Shown: in pieces, positions 45,614 through 54,379 of the stretch
Numbering within the stretch: the first letter of the stretch is position 1
Layout: each line of letters starts with the position of its first letter
Source: Xenorhabdus sp014467285
GTDB lineage: Bacteria > Pseudomonadota > Gammaproteobacteria > Enterobacterales > Enterobacteriaceae
Reading direction: 5' to 3'
Assembly (NCBI RefSeq): GCF_014467285.1
Contig: NZ_NKHR01000008.1
Location: 98,970 to 162,969 of the forward strand
DNA length: 64,000 nt
Translations under genes and position numbers: made by a program
The notes under the pieces: generated by a model
What the model was told of the DNA's origin: nothing
What the model saw: only the letters and a program-made list of their open reading frames with translations
The model's database searches: none

Positions 45614-46610
45614 TCTCCCCCTGATTTGGTTCCTGATCATCATATTCAGCACCATGATGTATATCGTGATGGATGGTTTTGATCTCGGCATCGGTATTTT
45701 ATATCCGGCAATCAAGGAACAATCTGATCGGGATTTAATGATGAATTCTGTTGCTCCCGTCTGGGATGGTAATGAAACTTGGTTAGTACTGGGAGGAGCC
45801 GGGTTATTTGGTGCATTCCCATTGGCCTATGCTGTGATTTTAGATGCTCTGGCAATCCCGCTGACCATTATGTTGTTAGGCCTGATATTTCGTGGTGTCG
45901 CTTTTGAATTTCGCTTCAAGGCTACCCCGAAACACCAACATCTTTGGGATAAGGCGTTCATGATCGGTTCAATACTTGCCACCTTTATGCAGGGTATCGT
46001 CGTTGGTGCGGTTATTGAAGGTTTTCCCGTCGAAAATCGTGTTTATGCCGGTGGTTATTTTGACTGGCTGGCACCTTTCCCTCTATTTTGCGGGCTTGGT
46101 CTCGTTGTCGCCTATGCCTTATTAGGCTGCGGCTGGTTGGTGATGAAAACCGAAGGGCACTTGCAACAACAAATGTATCGCATCCTGCGTCCCTTGACAT
46201 TACTGATACTTGCAGTCATTACCATCATCAGTATTTGGACACCTTTGGCCCATTCAACGATTGCTGAACGCTGGTTCAGCCTGCCAAATCTGTTTTTCTT
46301 CATGCCCGTACCATTACTGATATTATGGTCAAGCTGGAACCTATTGAAAGCCAGGCAGAACTCAAGCCATTACTCTCCATTTTTTATCGCATTGTTACTG
46401 ATTTTCATGGGATTCAGTGGATTGGGGATCAGCATTTGGCCCAGTATTATTCCTCCTTTCATTAGTTATGAAGAGGCCGCATCGCCACCTCAATCATTAG
46501 GTTTTATGCTGGTTGGTGCCTTATTTATCATCCCGATCATTTTGACTTATACCTTTTGGAGTTATTATGTCTTCCGAGGAAAAATCACTCACGAACAAGG
46601 TTATCACTGA
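45603..46610 (+). CDS. cioB: Cytochrome bd-type (CIO) ubiquinol oxidase subunit II
   Basis: Subunit II, 335 residues, about eight membrane helices; family signature YIVMDGFDLGIGILYPAI at the N-terminus, VAPVWDGNETWLVLGGAGLFGAFP, and FRGVAFEFRFK. It pairs with CioA. AAGGAG lies in front of the ATG, inside the cioA end. Its 3' end overlaps the next small gene by 44 bases. Confidence 0.93.
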   Translation: MGIDLPLIWFLIIIFSTMMYIVMDGFDLGIGILYPAIKEQSDRDLMMNSVAPVWDGNETWLVLGGAGLFGAFPLAYAVILDALAIPLTIMLLGLIFRGVAFEFRFKATPKHQHLWDKAFMIGSILATFMQGIVVGAVIEGFPVENRVYAGGYFDWLAPFPLFCGLGLVVAYALLGCGWLVMKTEGHLQQQMYRILRPLTLLILAVITIISIWTPLAHSTIAERWFSLPNLFFFMPVPLLILWSSWNLLKARQNSSHYSPFFIALLLIFMGFSGLGISIWPSIIPPFISYEEAASPPQSLGFMLVGALFIIPIILTYTFWSYYVFRGKITHEQGYH

Positions 46611-46749
46611 AACTGATCCACAACGTCCCTCAATATGGAAACGCTTAGGTTGGATGATTACAATCTGGCTTTGCAGTGTACTTGCTCTCTACGCCGTATC
46701 CACGTTATTTCGCGCCTTAATGACAACAGCGGGCATGAAAATCCAGTGA
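46567..46749 (+). CDS. DUF2474-family small membrane subunit of the CIO oxidase
   Basis: A 60-residue protein with one membrane helix (WMITIWLCSVLALYAVSTLF) and the DUF2474 pattern WKRLGWM...LMTTAGMK. Such proteins occur as a third short gene after cioAB, comparable to CydX in bd-I. It starts within cioB with GGAG seven bases upstream. Confidence 0.87.
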   Translation: MSSEEKSLTNKVITETDPQRPSIWKRLGWMITIWLCSVLALYAVSTLFRALMTTAGMKIQ

Positions 46750-46815
46750 TAACTAACCCTTTTTAATTAATTGAGCTAAGGTTTTGATCAGGACAACAAG
46801 AGGATTGTTTAACTG

Positions 46816-48054
46816 ATGAAAACCTTCTCTGACAATCCAGTAACGGCAACAGGCTGGTTGTGTGGTACGGCTATCGCCATTAATTTGTTTGTGCTTCTGT
46901 TTCTGGGATTCAATACCCCACTCTCGTTGATTGAAAAACTGTGGGCAATTTTTAACGTTCTGAATATATTACTTTTATTTATTTTGCTCCATAGAGCAAA
47001 TTTCATTTCATTTCGTATCACCTTATTTTCAAAATTATTTTCCACAAAGAAGCAAAGAAAAATAGCGATTCTGAAACAGGAAAAACAATACTTACGTTTT
47101 CTCATCTCCGTTCATTCTCAGCTAAACCTTAATACTGCATTATCTGATAATTTTCATATGGTATTTTACCGACTGAACCAGTTAGTGCCTTTCAAGGAAG
47201 TCAGGATCACGCTTTATCACCCACAAAGGAAATACCATTTTGAGTACCCGGATAATATTTTAAATAACTATCTTCCACGAATGATGAAATGGGATTTATA
47301 TGATAAACAGACTTTCCACGGAATGATCCAGATCTTAATTCATCGGGATCAGGTTTTATCTTCTTATGAAAAAAATTTAATTCAGTCCGTTACTGACGCA
47401 CTGGCAAGGCATATATCGCTCAAAAATACAGTGCGCCAACAAATTAAACAAAGTATCAGCGATGACCGGAAAGCTATTTCCAGAGAGCTGCATGATACTG
47501 TAGCGCAATCATTTCTATTCCTGAAGATTCAGATTAATAGTTTGCACTTTCGCACCGATAAATTCTCTCGACAAGGATTGATCTCCTTAAGGATGATCAA
47601 AGAAGAGTTGGATATCGCTGGTCAACAATTTAGAGAAATGCTGGTCTCACTACGTACAGAGAGAAACCATCATGATTTATTTGAATCATTGAAAGCCTTA
47701 ATCAAAGAATTCAACCACCGACTGGGTTTTAATATTGAATTTCATTACCGGATCACGCACCAAATTATTCCCATTGGTCATGGCCGGCATCTGGTGCAGA
47801 TTATCAGGGAAGCACTGAATAATTGCTATAAGCATGCTGCTGCGACTTGGATCAGCATCCGTATTTATCCTGTCGGGAAAAAGATTATTACCGTTATTAG
47901 CGATAATGGTCGTGGAATGCCTCTGACTCTGACAGAACAAGAACAATTTGGTCTGGCAATTATGCGAGAACGGGTATCTTTGATTTCAGGTAAGATGAAA
48001 ATTAAAAAACGCAGAAAAAGTGGCACAGAAATTGAAATTCAATTTCCGCTGTAA
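46816..48054 (+). CDS. NarX-like sensor histidine kinase (orphan, shortened)
   Basis: A 412-residue kinase with two N-terminal membrane segments (GWLCGTAIAINLFVLLFLGF; WAIFNVLNILLLFILLH), a GAF-like middle (~100-200), a HisKA_3 dimerisation domain with His226 in ISRELHDTVAQSF and a C-terminal ATPase domain (EALNNCYKHAAA; DNGRGM). This fits the NarX/DegS class but is about 190 residues shorter than NarX and lacks its periplasmic nitrate-binding region. No response regulator is adjacent. It follows the oxidase genes by 66 bases and may sense the respiratory state. Confidence 0.85.
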   Translation: MKTFSDNPVTATGWLCGTAIAINLFVLLFLGFNTPLSLIEKLWAIFNVLNILLLFILLHRANFISFRITLFSKLFSTKKQRKIAILKQEKQYLRFLISVHSQLNLNTALSDNFHMVFYRLNQLVPFKEVRITLYHPQRKYHFEYPDNILNNYLPRMMKWDLYDKQTFHGMIQILIHRDQVLSSYEKNLIQSVTDALARHISLKNTVRQQIKQSISDDRKAISRELHDTVAQSFLFLKIQINSLHFRTDKFSRQGLISLRMIKEELDIAGQQFREMLVSLRTERNHHDLFESLKALIKEFNHRLGFNIEFHYRITHQIIPIGHGRHLVQIIREALNNCYKHAAATWISIRIYPVGKKIITVISDNGRGMPLTLTEQEQFGLAIMRERVSLISGKMKIKKRRKSGTEIEIQFPL

Positions 48055-48134
48055 ACGACCTTGTTTAGTATTTTGTGTAATCGCCACAATCCCCCCACAA
48101 AATGAAAAACTCTGCTTTAGACTGTCAAAGTTAT

Positions 48135-48162
48135 TCCCCCAGCCACAGGATTAACTGGGGGA
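48135..48162. terminator. Hairpin between the kinase gene and phoH
   Basis: TCCCCCAG (48135-48142) pairs with CTGGGGGA (48155-48162); lies between convergent genes. Confidence 0.6.
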
Positions 48163-48198
48163 TGGGTTTCTTTGCAGCGATGTGTATGCTCAGGTCTA

Positions 48199-48987
48199 TC
48201 AGCTATAAGCCAATAATGCTTTCTGGCACAATCTGGAACGCACGCAATCCTGCTGGGAAAAGTGAATTACACTGACAGATTCATCATCGAAAAACCTTTC
48301 TAAGGCATCCACCAATCCAGATGTTATGTTTCCCGGCAAGTCACATTGACTAACATCACCATTAACAACCACTGTTACGTTTTCTCCCAATCTCGTTAAA
48401 AACATTTTCATTTGGTTGACTGTAACATTTTGTGCCTCATCAAGGATCACAAACGCATTCTCAAATGTTCTTCCGCGCATATAGGCAAAAGGCGCAATTT
48501 CTACTTTGCCAATTTCAGTACGCAAGCAATATTGCAAAAATGAAGCCCCCATGCGTTTTAATAACACGTCATAAACGGGCCGGAAATAAGGGGCAAATTT
48601 CTCTGCCATATCTCCGGGGAGAAAACCAAGATCTTCTTCTGCCTGCAATACAGGGCGTGTCACAATAATTTTATCAACTTCTTTATTGATTAAGGCATCC
48701 GCTGCCATTACTGCACTAATGTATGTTTTTCCGCAGCCAGCTTCACCATTAGCAATAATCAATTGCTTATTATTGATCGCCCGCATATAGCGGTACTGAA
48801 CTTCACTGCGTGGCAGAATTTCTGAAGTGTCCCTGTTTTCACGCGCCATTCCAATAGCCTCAACGCCTCCAACTTGCACCAATGAGGTGACATTATCATG
48901 ATTCCGATAACGTGATTGCCGCATGTCCTTTTTTAACATTCTTCTCACTTCACGACGCGATTTGATCACTGCTTTCTGTCTACCCAT
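48199..48987 (-). CDS. phoH: PhoH-family ATPase
   Basis: A 262-residue P-loop ATPase closely matching E. coli PhoH: MGRQKAVIKSRREVRRML, Walker A GEAGCGKT, VTRPVLQAEEDLGFLPGD, and Walker B VILDEAQN. PhoH is phosphate-starvation-induced in E. coli; its work on RNA is suspected but not settled. The start at 48987 fits the family; an ATG two codons upstream (48993) is also possible. Confidence 0.93.
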   Translation of the reverse strand: MGRQKAVIKSRREVRRMLKKDMRQSRYRNHDNVTSLVQVGGVEAIGMARENRDTSEILPRSEVQYRYMRAINNKQLIIANGEAGCGKTYISAVMAADALINKEVDKIIVTRPVLQAEEDLGFLPGDMAEKFAPYFRPVYDVLLKRMGASFLQYCLRTEIGKVEIAPFAYMRGRTFENAFVILDEAQNVTVNQMKMFLTRLGENVTVVVNGDVSQCDLPGNITSGLVDALERFFDDESVSVIHFSQQDCVRSRLCQKALLAYS

Positions 48988-49390
48988 AGTCATACACCTT
49001 ATCGTTAGTTTCACTATTGCGGTGTTCTATCATTGATAGAATAACTAAGTTATGCCCTTCACCTTTCACGCTACAATTTGCAAGGTATCGGGTATATATC
49101 GAACAGGTAGGAGCTCCCTTTTCAGCTCATTAAGGCCCATAAAAAAACCGACGCTAAGATCGCCACTATTTTTATTAGTGACATTGATCCCAATCGCCGG
49201 TTCCTAACCGAGAATGCAGTTTCAGTCTCTGTCATTAGCATTCCTCGCATCTTTCCGCTTTCTTTGGTGTAACCTAACGGACTATGATGTCAGTATAATG
49301 ACAGTTTTTTATTTATGACAAGATGAAAGGTTAAACTTTACTGAAACGTTCTTGATTTTTTATTGGTAAGGGCTCACTCAGTAACCTCAG
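48988..49390. other. Intergenic region between phoH and the endonuclease gene
   Basis: About 400 bases without a coding frame. Several short hairpins (for example CACTA...TAGTG near 49165) but no recognised RNA. Confidence 0.4.
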
Positions 49391-49423
49391 AAAAATAATG
49401 ACCTTACTTTCTCCATTATTTTT
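49391..49423 (-). terminator. Terminator overlapping the endonuclease stop codon
   Basis: AAAAATAATG (49391-49400) and CATTATTTTT (49414-49423) form a 10-bp stem; on the minus strand it ends in a T-run. The stop codon (49416-49418) is inside the stem. Confidence 0.7.
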
Positions 49424-50420
49424 TACAATTACCTGCCAAACGGTATCCCGCTTTTTTGGCTTCTGCTTCTGAATGGAAATAAACTGCATTTTTATCTGCT
49501 ACCGTCTTATAACCAGAGCAATGTGCAAAATGATAAATCTGGCTGTTTTTATTGCCTTTAATCATGGCTCCCTGCTCCGCTTTTGATGTGGATCTTTGAG
49601 TAAGTGCCTGATTATTTCCCGCATGCAGCCTATTTTGTTTTGGCGTACCAGATTGTGCCACCAGCCCTTGGCCTGAGTTTTTGTGCCCTAATTCCCATTT
49701 TTTGCTGCCAGTCACAAATGGGTTATGGTGCCCCATAATCCGGGCAATTCGGTTATCTCTATCACGCTCCCAAGCTTCCACTGGATACTGACGATCCCAT
49801 GCCATCATCAATTGTTGTTGTTGGCGTGACATCGTCAGGTTATAGCGGTCATGCATATAAAAGTAGACTCTGGCAACCATCCCTTTCACTCTGTCGCGGG
49901 GTTCAAACAAACGTGATTGAAAATCCACTTTACTGCTACAAGCGCCATACATATTAGGCGTGTTTCTGGCAACCATTCCATAAGCAAAATTACTGCGATC
50001 GCCATTAACTTCACCAATTGAAGGAGCCAAATTATGCATATCTGACTCCATCATGCGAAATACCGGATCAGTATCAACGCAGTTCTTTCGGCCCCCGTTC
50101 TGCCAACATTGGCGCTGGTGCCCAAATACCCATGCCGGCACCATATGTTCCCATTCAATACGTTCTGCCCTTGTTTGCTGTGATCTTACATGGTAACTAC
50201 AAGATGCTAAATCAACACGTCCACCACTCTTGCCGACCCATTGCCAGTCACAGCCACAATATAATGTCCCTATGCCGGATTTTGTTTGCCCATCATAGAC
50301 ATTCTTTCTTGATTCCACTTTTGCTTGCTCAAAACTGGTTGGAGCGCTCCATACATTAAACGAAATAGTTAATCCGAAAATCAAAAGATAACGTGCCCAC
50401 AGGCCAATTTTATTGTTCAA
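49416..50420 (-). CDS. endA: Endonuclease I with an extra C-terminal domain
   Basis: A 334-residue secreted DNase. Signal peptide 1-25 (WSA). The endonuclease I core (~residues 30-235) has the beta-beta-alpha-metal motif IEWEHMVPAW with RQCWQNGGRKNC, ESDMHNLAPSIGEVNGDRSN and FYMHDRYNLTMSRQQ, as in E. coli EndA (235 residues). After a low-complexity linker (~240-285) comes a ~45-residue domain, KNSQIYHFAHCSGYKTV ... VYFHSEAEAKKAGYRLAGNC, a cysteine-containing module seen at the end of other secreted nucleases. Likely role: nutrient DNA or DNA-net degradation outside the cytoplasm. Confidence 0.9.
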   Translation of the reverse strand: MNNKIGLWARYLLIFGLTISFNVWSAPTSFEQAKVESRKNVYDGQTKSGIGTLYCGCDWQWVGKSGGRVDLASCSYHVRSQQTRAERIEWEHMVPAWVFGHQRQCWQNGGRKNCVDTDPVFRMMESDMHNLAPSIGEVNGDRSNFAYGMVARNTPNMYGACSSKVDFQSRLFEPRDRVKGMVARVYFYMHDRYNLTMSRQQQQLMMAWDRQYPVEAWERDRDNRIARIMGHHNPFVTGSKKWELGHKNSGQGLVAQSGTPKQNRLHAGNNQALTQRSTSKAEQGAMIKGNKNSQIYHFAHCSGYKTVADKNAVYFHSEAEAKKAGYRLAGNCKK

Positions 50421-50701
50421 AATAATACCTATTTACTTATTGTGCATAACATCCATCTATTATCCTGCCTGACAACACCATAAAATGACAAATATAATTC
50501 GTGGAAATTTTATTGATAACGGCAACGGAATTAATCCATTATTTGGATTAATTAATATTAATATGACTTAATGCACTAAACAGCCCTTTTTATTGGAATT
50601 TTAAGTACTAAAATATCACGTTAATTAAACTATTGAACTCGGTTTATTTGAGTAATATTAAATCAATTACTTAAAACACTCAGTTGAATTCATTAGGATA
50701 A

Positions 50702-50884
50702 ATGACCATTAGCACTAAAATCAAACAGCTTGAACAAGAGTTGCAGGAAGTTGTGAAGAAATATTCAGGGAATGAAGAAGTCACCGTCATTACTACTAAC
50801 AGTTCAGAAAATAATTTACAGATTCAAGTTATTATCGCTGGTAAAAATCAGTTAGATATTACCCTGAATTCATTTTCTGATTAA
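50702..50884 (+). CDS. Hypothetical small protein, 60 aa
   Basis: Not recognised. Soluble, with an amphipathic helix (KIKQLEQELQEVVKKYSG) followed by two beta-strand-like stretches (VTVITTNS; LQIQVIIAGKNQLDITL). AGGA lies six bases before the ATG, and a hairpin follows at 50927, so it looks like a real gene. Confidence 0.55.
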   Translation: MTISTKIKQLEQELQEVVKKYSGNEEVTVITTNSSENNLQIQVIIAGKNQLDITLNSFSD

Positions 50885-50926
50885 CCAAAATTCTCTGTAT
50901 TTGTATCATTATAAGAATGTACTATT

Positions 50927-50952
50927 ATCCCCGCCCGTGCCGGGGCGAGGAT
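50927..50952. terminator. GC-rich hairpin between the small gene and usp
   Basis: ATCCCCGCCC (50927-50936) pairs with GGGCGAGGAT (50943-50952) with one mismatch; between convergent genes. Confidence 0.7.
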
Positions 50953-50981
50953 TTATGGCATTTTTCGCTGAATAAAATCGA

Positions 50982-51419
50982 TTATCTTACAACCAAAACT
51001 GAGATTTCAGCATGCCCTACAATACCCGACGCATTTGAACCCAGTAAATGGGTTGAAATATCCGGGCGCCTTGATCCAACAATAATCAAGTCTGCCCCTA
51101 TTTCACGGGCTGTAGACAACACTTTGTCTCGTGGGGAACCAAAAGCAACAGAGTATGATATTTTATCTTTTGGCAGGTCGATTCTTTCTACGACTTTTTT
51201 CAGTTCTTCTTCAGAATTTGTAATCGCCTTTTTGGCAAAAGCACTTAGTAAATCATAATGATAGCTATAACTCACAGAAAACCTGGAGATATCTGGCACT
51301 GAGTGAAACAGGTGTACCTTTGCATTAGATATTTTTGCCAAATATTCTGCATGCTTAATTGCATTGTCAGTTAATTGATCTTCTGGAATATCAATTGGAA
51401 CTAAAATTGTGTTATACAT
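50982..51419 (-). CDS. Universal stress protein, UspF/UspG type (copy 1)
   Basis: A 145-residue UspA-family protein: MYNTILVPIDIPEDQ at the start, GADLIIVGSRRPDISTHLLGSNAS with the ATP-binding G-x2-G-x9-G-S/T pattern, and terminal ISVLVVR. The ATG at 51419 has AGGGGAG in front. About half identical to the neighbouring usp gene, so the pair arose by duplication. Confidence 0.92.
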   Translation of the reverse strand: MYNTILVPIDIPEDQLTDNAIKHAEYLAKISNAKVHLFHSVPDISRFSVSYSYHYDLLSAFAKKAITNSEEELKKVVERIDLPKDKISYSVAFGSPRDKVLSTAREIGADLIIVGSRRPDISTHLLGSNASGIVGHAEISVLVVR

Positions 51420-51506
51420 ATATACTCCCCTGTAATTGGATATCAACCATCAAGCCGTCACAAAAACCTATTACTATCATTAATCCACCATTCCCAATGG
51501 AAATCA

Positions 51507-51935
51507 TTACCGTACTACTAATACAGATACTTTTGCATACCTGACAACGCCAGAAGAGTTAGAGCCTAATAAGTGTGTAGTGATATTGGGTCGTCTTGAA
51601 CCAATGACGATCAAATCAGCCCCAATTTCATCCGCCGCCGCAGTGATTTCATCTCTTGGTGAACCAAATGCAATCGAATAGGCAATGCGGTCATGCGGTA
51701 ATTCAAGGGAATCGACGAGTTTTCCCAAATCTTGCTCCGCCTTGATAGTCGCCTTGTCCTTAATCTCCATATAGCCTAAGGCATAAGCATTAATGATAGC
51801 TGATGAAATAGGTAATACATGCAGGAAATGTAATTTAGCCCCTGTTTCTCTAGCGATCTTAAGCGCGCTGTCAACGGCCTTGTTGGTTAGATCTTCTTCT
51901 GAAATATCTACTGGTACTAAAATAGTTTTGTACAT
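51507..51935 (-). CDS. Universal stress protein, UspF/UspG type (copy 2)
   Basis: A 142-residue UspA-family protein: MYKTILVPVDISEEDL, IAFGSPRDEI, GADLIVIGSRRPNITTHLLG, terminal VSVLVVR. The ATG at 51935 is properly spaced from AGGAG; the ATG at 51941 is too close. Same strand as copy 1, 87 bases upstream; possibly co-transcribed. Confidence 0.92.
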   Translation of the reverse strand: MYKTILVPVDISEEDLTNKAVDSALKIARETGAKLHFLHVLPISSAIINAYALGYMEIKDKATIKAEQDLGKLVDSLELPHDRIAYSIAFGSPRDEITAAADEIGADLIVIGSRRPNITTHLLGSNSSGVVRYAKVSVLVVR

Positions 51936-52063
51936 ATGCATGCTCCTATCTACTGAAATACCAAGTTATTCTGATTTCTTTATTATATTGAAATTCAGGC
52001 AACTTACTGTGAGTTATCTAACACCTAAACATGTTAGCGCCTATTCAGATACATAGATAGGAA

Positions 52064-53320
52064 CTAGCCTGATAAACCCAAAAACAACCCTGCAATTGTT
52101 GCGCTCATAAGATTAGAAAGCGTTGCTGCCAGTAAAGCCCTGAACCCGAGCCGCGCAATGTCTGAAGTCCGTTCCGGGACGACCGTGATAAACGCACCAA
52201 CCACAACAGCAATTGAGCCGAAGTTGGCAAAACCACAAAGAGCAAATGAGATAACAGCAATGGTTTTAGTGTCCAAAGCCACTACAGGATCATTTAAATA
52301 AGGAGAAAAGCTGACATAAGCCACAAATTCATTGATTGCCAATTTTTGACCGATCAGACTCCCGGCTAAATCAGCATGTTCCCAGTCTACCCCCATGATG
52401 TAGGCCAAAGGTGAAAAAAGATAGCCAAGTAAACGTTCCAGGCTTATTCCTTGTAAACCAAACAGCTCACCAATACCCCCAATAAGACCATTGATTAATG
52501 CTATCAGGGCTACGAAGGTCATTACCACGGTCGCGACACCAACGGCAATTTTCAATCCCAACATGGCTCCACCAGCCGTTGCCTCAATAATACTGGTCGG
52601 GCGTCTCTCACTGAATGAAATTTGCTCAAACCGGACTTGAGAAGGCTCTGTTGCAGGGCTGAGCAATCGGGCAAACAGAATACCTCCCGGAATTGCCATC
52701 AATGATGCAGCCAGTAAATATTCTATCGGTACACCTAATCCCGCATATCCAACCAGCATTGATCCTGCAATGGAAGCCATTCCACTGCACATCACAGTAA
52801 ATAGTTCATTGCGATTCATTTTATTGATAAATGGTTTTAAAACCGCAGGCAGTTCGTTTTGTCCCAAAAATATTGTCGTTACTGCCGCAAAAGCTTCTAC
52901 TTTGCTAATTTTCATCGATTTCTGGAACGCATATCCCAAAATATTAATGATCCATTTCATTATGCCAAGATAGTAAAGAATAGATATTAAAGACGTGATG
53001 AAAATAATGGAGGGCAATACCTGAAATGCAAAAATAAAACCAGCACCATCAAACAATTCATTCATTTTGGGGCCAACTAAGCTTCCGAAAATAAATGAAC
53101 TCCCTGATGCGCTATAAGAAATAACATTATTGACTCCATTGGCGATGTTATTAATCAGCCATTTTCCCGCAGGAACATAGAGCATAATAGCACCAAGGCT
53201 TATTTGTAGAAATAATGCAGCCCCTACAGTACGCAAGCTGATTCTTTTTTTATTGACAGAAAACAGATAACCAATTAAAAGCAGCATTACCACACCAAGT
53301 AAACTGCGTAAAATATCCAT
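52064..53320 (-). CDS. psuT: NupC-type nucleoside transporter, probably for pseudouridine (PsuT-like)
   Basis: A 418-residue concentrative nucleoside transporter (CNT family): GQNELPAVLKPFINKMNRNE, GMASIAGSMLVGYAG, NEFVAYVSF and FALCGFANFGSIAVVVG are family blocks. Start at 53320 behind GAGG. It follows psuG and psuK in the order known from E. coli (psuK-psuG-psuT), hence the proposed substrate. Confidence 0.88.
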   Translation of the reverse strand: MDILRSLLGVVMLLLIGYLFSVNKKRISLRTVGAALFLQISLGAIMLYVPAGKWLINNIANGVNNVISYSASGSSFIFGSLVGPKMNELFDGAGFIFAFQVLPSIIFITSLISILYYLGIMKWIINILGYAFQKSMKISKVEAFAAVTTIFLGQNELPAVLKPFINKMNRNELFTVMCSGMASIAGSMLVGYAGLGVPIEYLLAASLMAIPGGILFARLLSPATEPSQVRFEQISFSERRPTSIIEATAGGAMLGLKIAVGVATVVMTFVALIALINGLIGGIGELFGLQGISLERLLGYLFSPLAYIMGVDWEHADLAGSLIGQKLAINEFVAYVSFSPYLNDPVVALDTKTIAVISFALCGFANFGSIAVVVGAFITVVPERTSDIARLGFRALLAATLSNLMSATIAGLFLGLSG

Positions 53321-53434
53321 AATTATATCCTCATTGTTTTTTAGCCAGCCTAAAGTCCCCACAAAGGATATTATCCAGTGCCTTTTCAGGCCGGCATTTA
53401 TTACGGTTTCCGGATAAAACAGATTGGATTTAAG

Positions 53435-54379
53435 TTACTGGTTTTTATTTATCTCTTGATAAGCGATGGCAATTTTCGCAGCCAACTTAGCATTATTGAA
53501 AACTAATTCGATATTTGCCTGTAAGCTTTCACCTCCTGTCAGTTCAGTCACTCTGGCCAGCAGGAATGGCGTACTTTCTTTGCCGCTAATCCCCTGATTT
53601 TCAGCTTCCTTAATGGCTTGTTCAATAGCAGCATTGATTTGCTCTTCGGGCATGGCAAATAATTCAGGAATAGGATTGGCAACGACAACACCGCCTTTCA
53701 GCCCCGAACGCCATTTTACGCTCATGGCATGAGCTATTTGCCGTGGATCATTAAGCCTCACACTAACCGGAAATTGGCTGGTGCGACAGAAAAATGCCGG
53801 TAATTTTTCCGTCTGGTACCCCACCAGAGGTACACCATGAGTTTCCAGATACTCTATCGTCAATCCCAAATCCAGAATGGATTTGGCTCCGGCGCATACA
53901 ACAGCGACATTCGTCATGGCTAATTCTTGCAAATCGGCTGAAATATCAAAAGAGTGTTCAGCTCCACGATGAACACCTCCAATCCCTCCCGTTGCAAAGA
54001 CGGTAATGCCTGCCATTTCTGCAATGATCATGGTTGAAGCTACGGTGGTGGCACCATGTTTTCCTGACGCGATAACAAAAGGTAAATCACGACGGCTGAC
54101 TTTTGTTACTAAGTGACTATCTTTTGCCAATAACTCAATTTCATCATGCAATAACCCAACTCTCATTCGTCCTTCAATAATCGCGATGGTCGCAGGAACC
54201 GCACCATTCTCCCGAATACACTGCTCAACTTCTAAAGCAGTTTCCCTATTTCGCGGGTAAGGCATACCATGAGAAATAATGGTAGATTCTAACGCAACTA
54301 CAGGACGATTATTTGCCAATGCGTGAACCACTTCCGGGGAAATATCCAAATACTCATTTAATGCAATATTTTTATTCAT
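53435..54379 (-). CDS. psuG: Pseudouridine-5'-phosphate glycosidase
   Basis: PsuG, 314 residues, splits pseudouridine 5'-phosphate into uracil and ribose 5-phosphate. Family blocks: ALESTIISHGMPYPRN, VPATIAIIEGRMRVGL, HGATTVASTMIIAEMAGI, FATGGIGGVHRGAEHSFDIS and GYQTEKLPAFF. Start overlaps the psuK stop by four bases (ATGA). Confidence 0.95.
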   Translation of the reverse strand: MNKNIALNEYLDISPEVVHALANNRPVVALESTIISHGMPYPRNRETALEVEQCIRENGAVPATIAIIEGRMRVGLLHDEIELLAKDSHLVTKVSRRDLPFVIASGKHGATTVASTMIIAEMAGITVFATGGIGGVHRGAEHSFDISADLQELAMTNVAVVCAGAKSILDLGLTIEYLETHGVPLVGYQTEKLPAFFCRTSQFPVSVRLNDPRQIAHAMSVKWRSGLKGGVVVANPIPELFAMPEEQINAAIEQAIKEAENQGISGKESTPFLLARVTELTGGESLQANIELVFNNAKLAAKIAIAYQEINKNQ

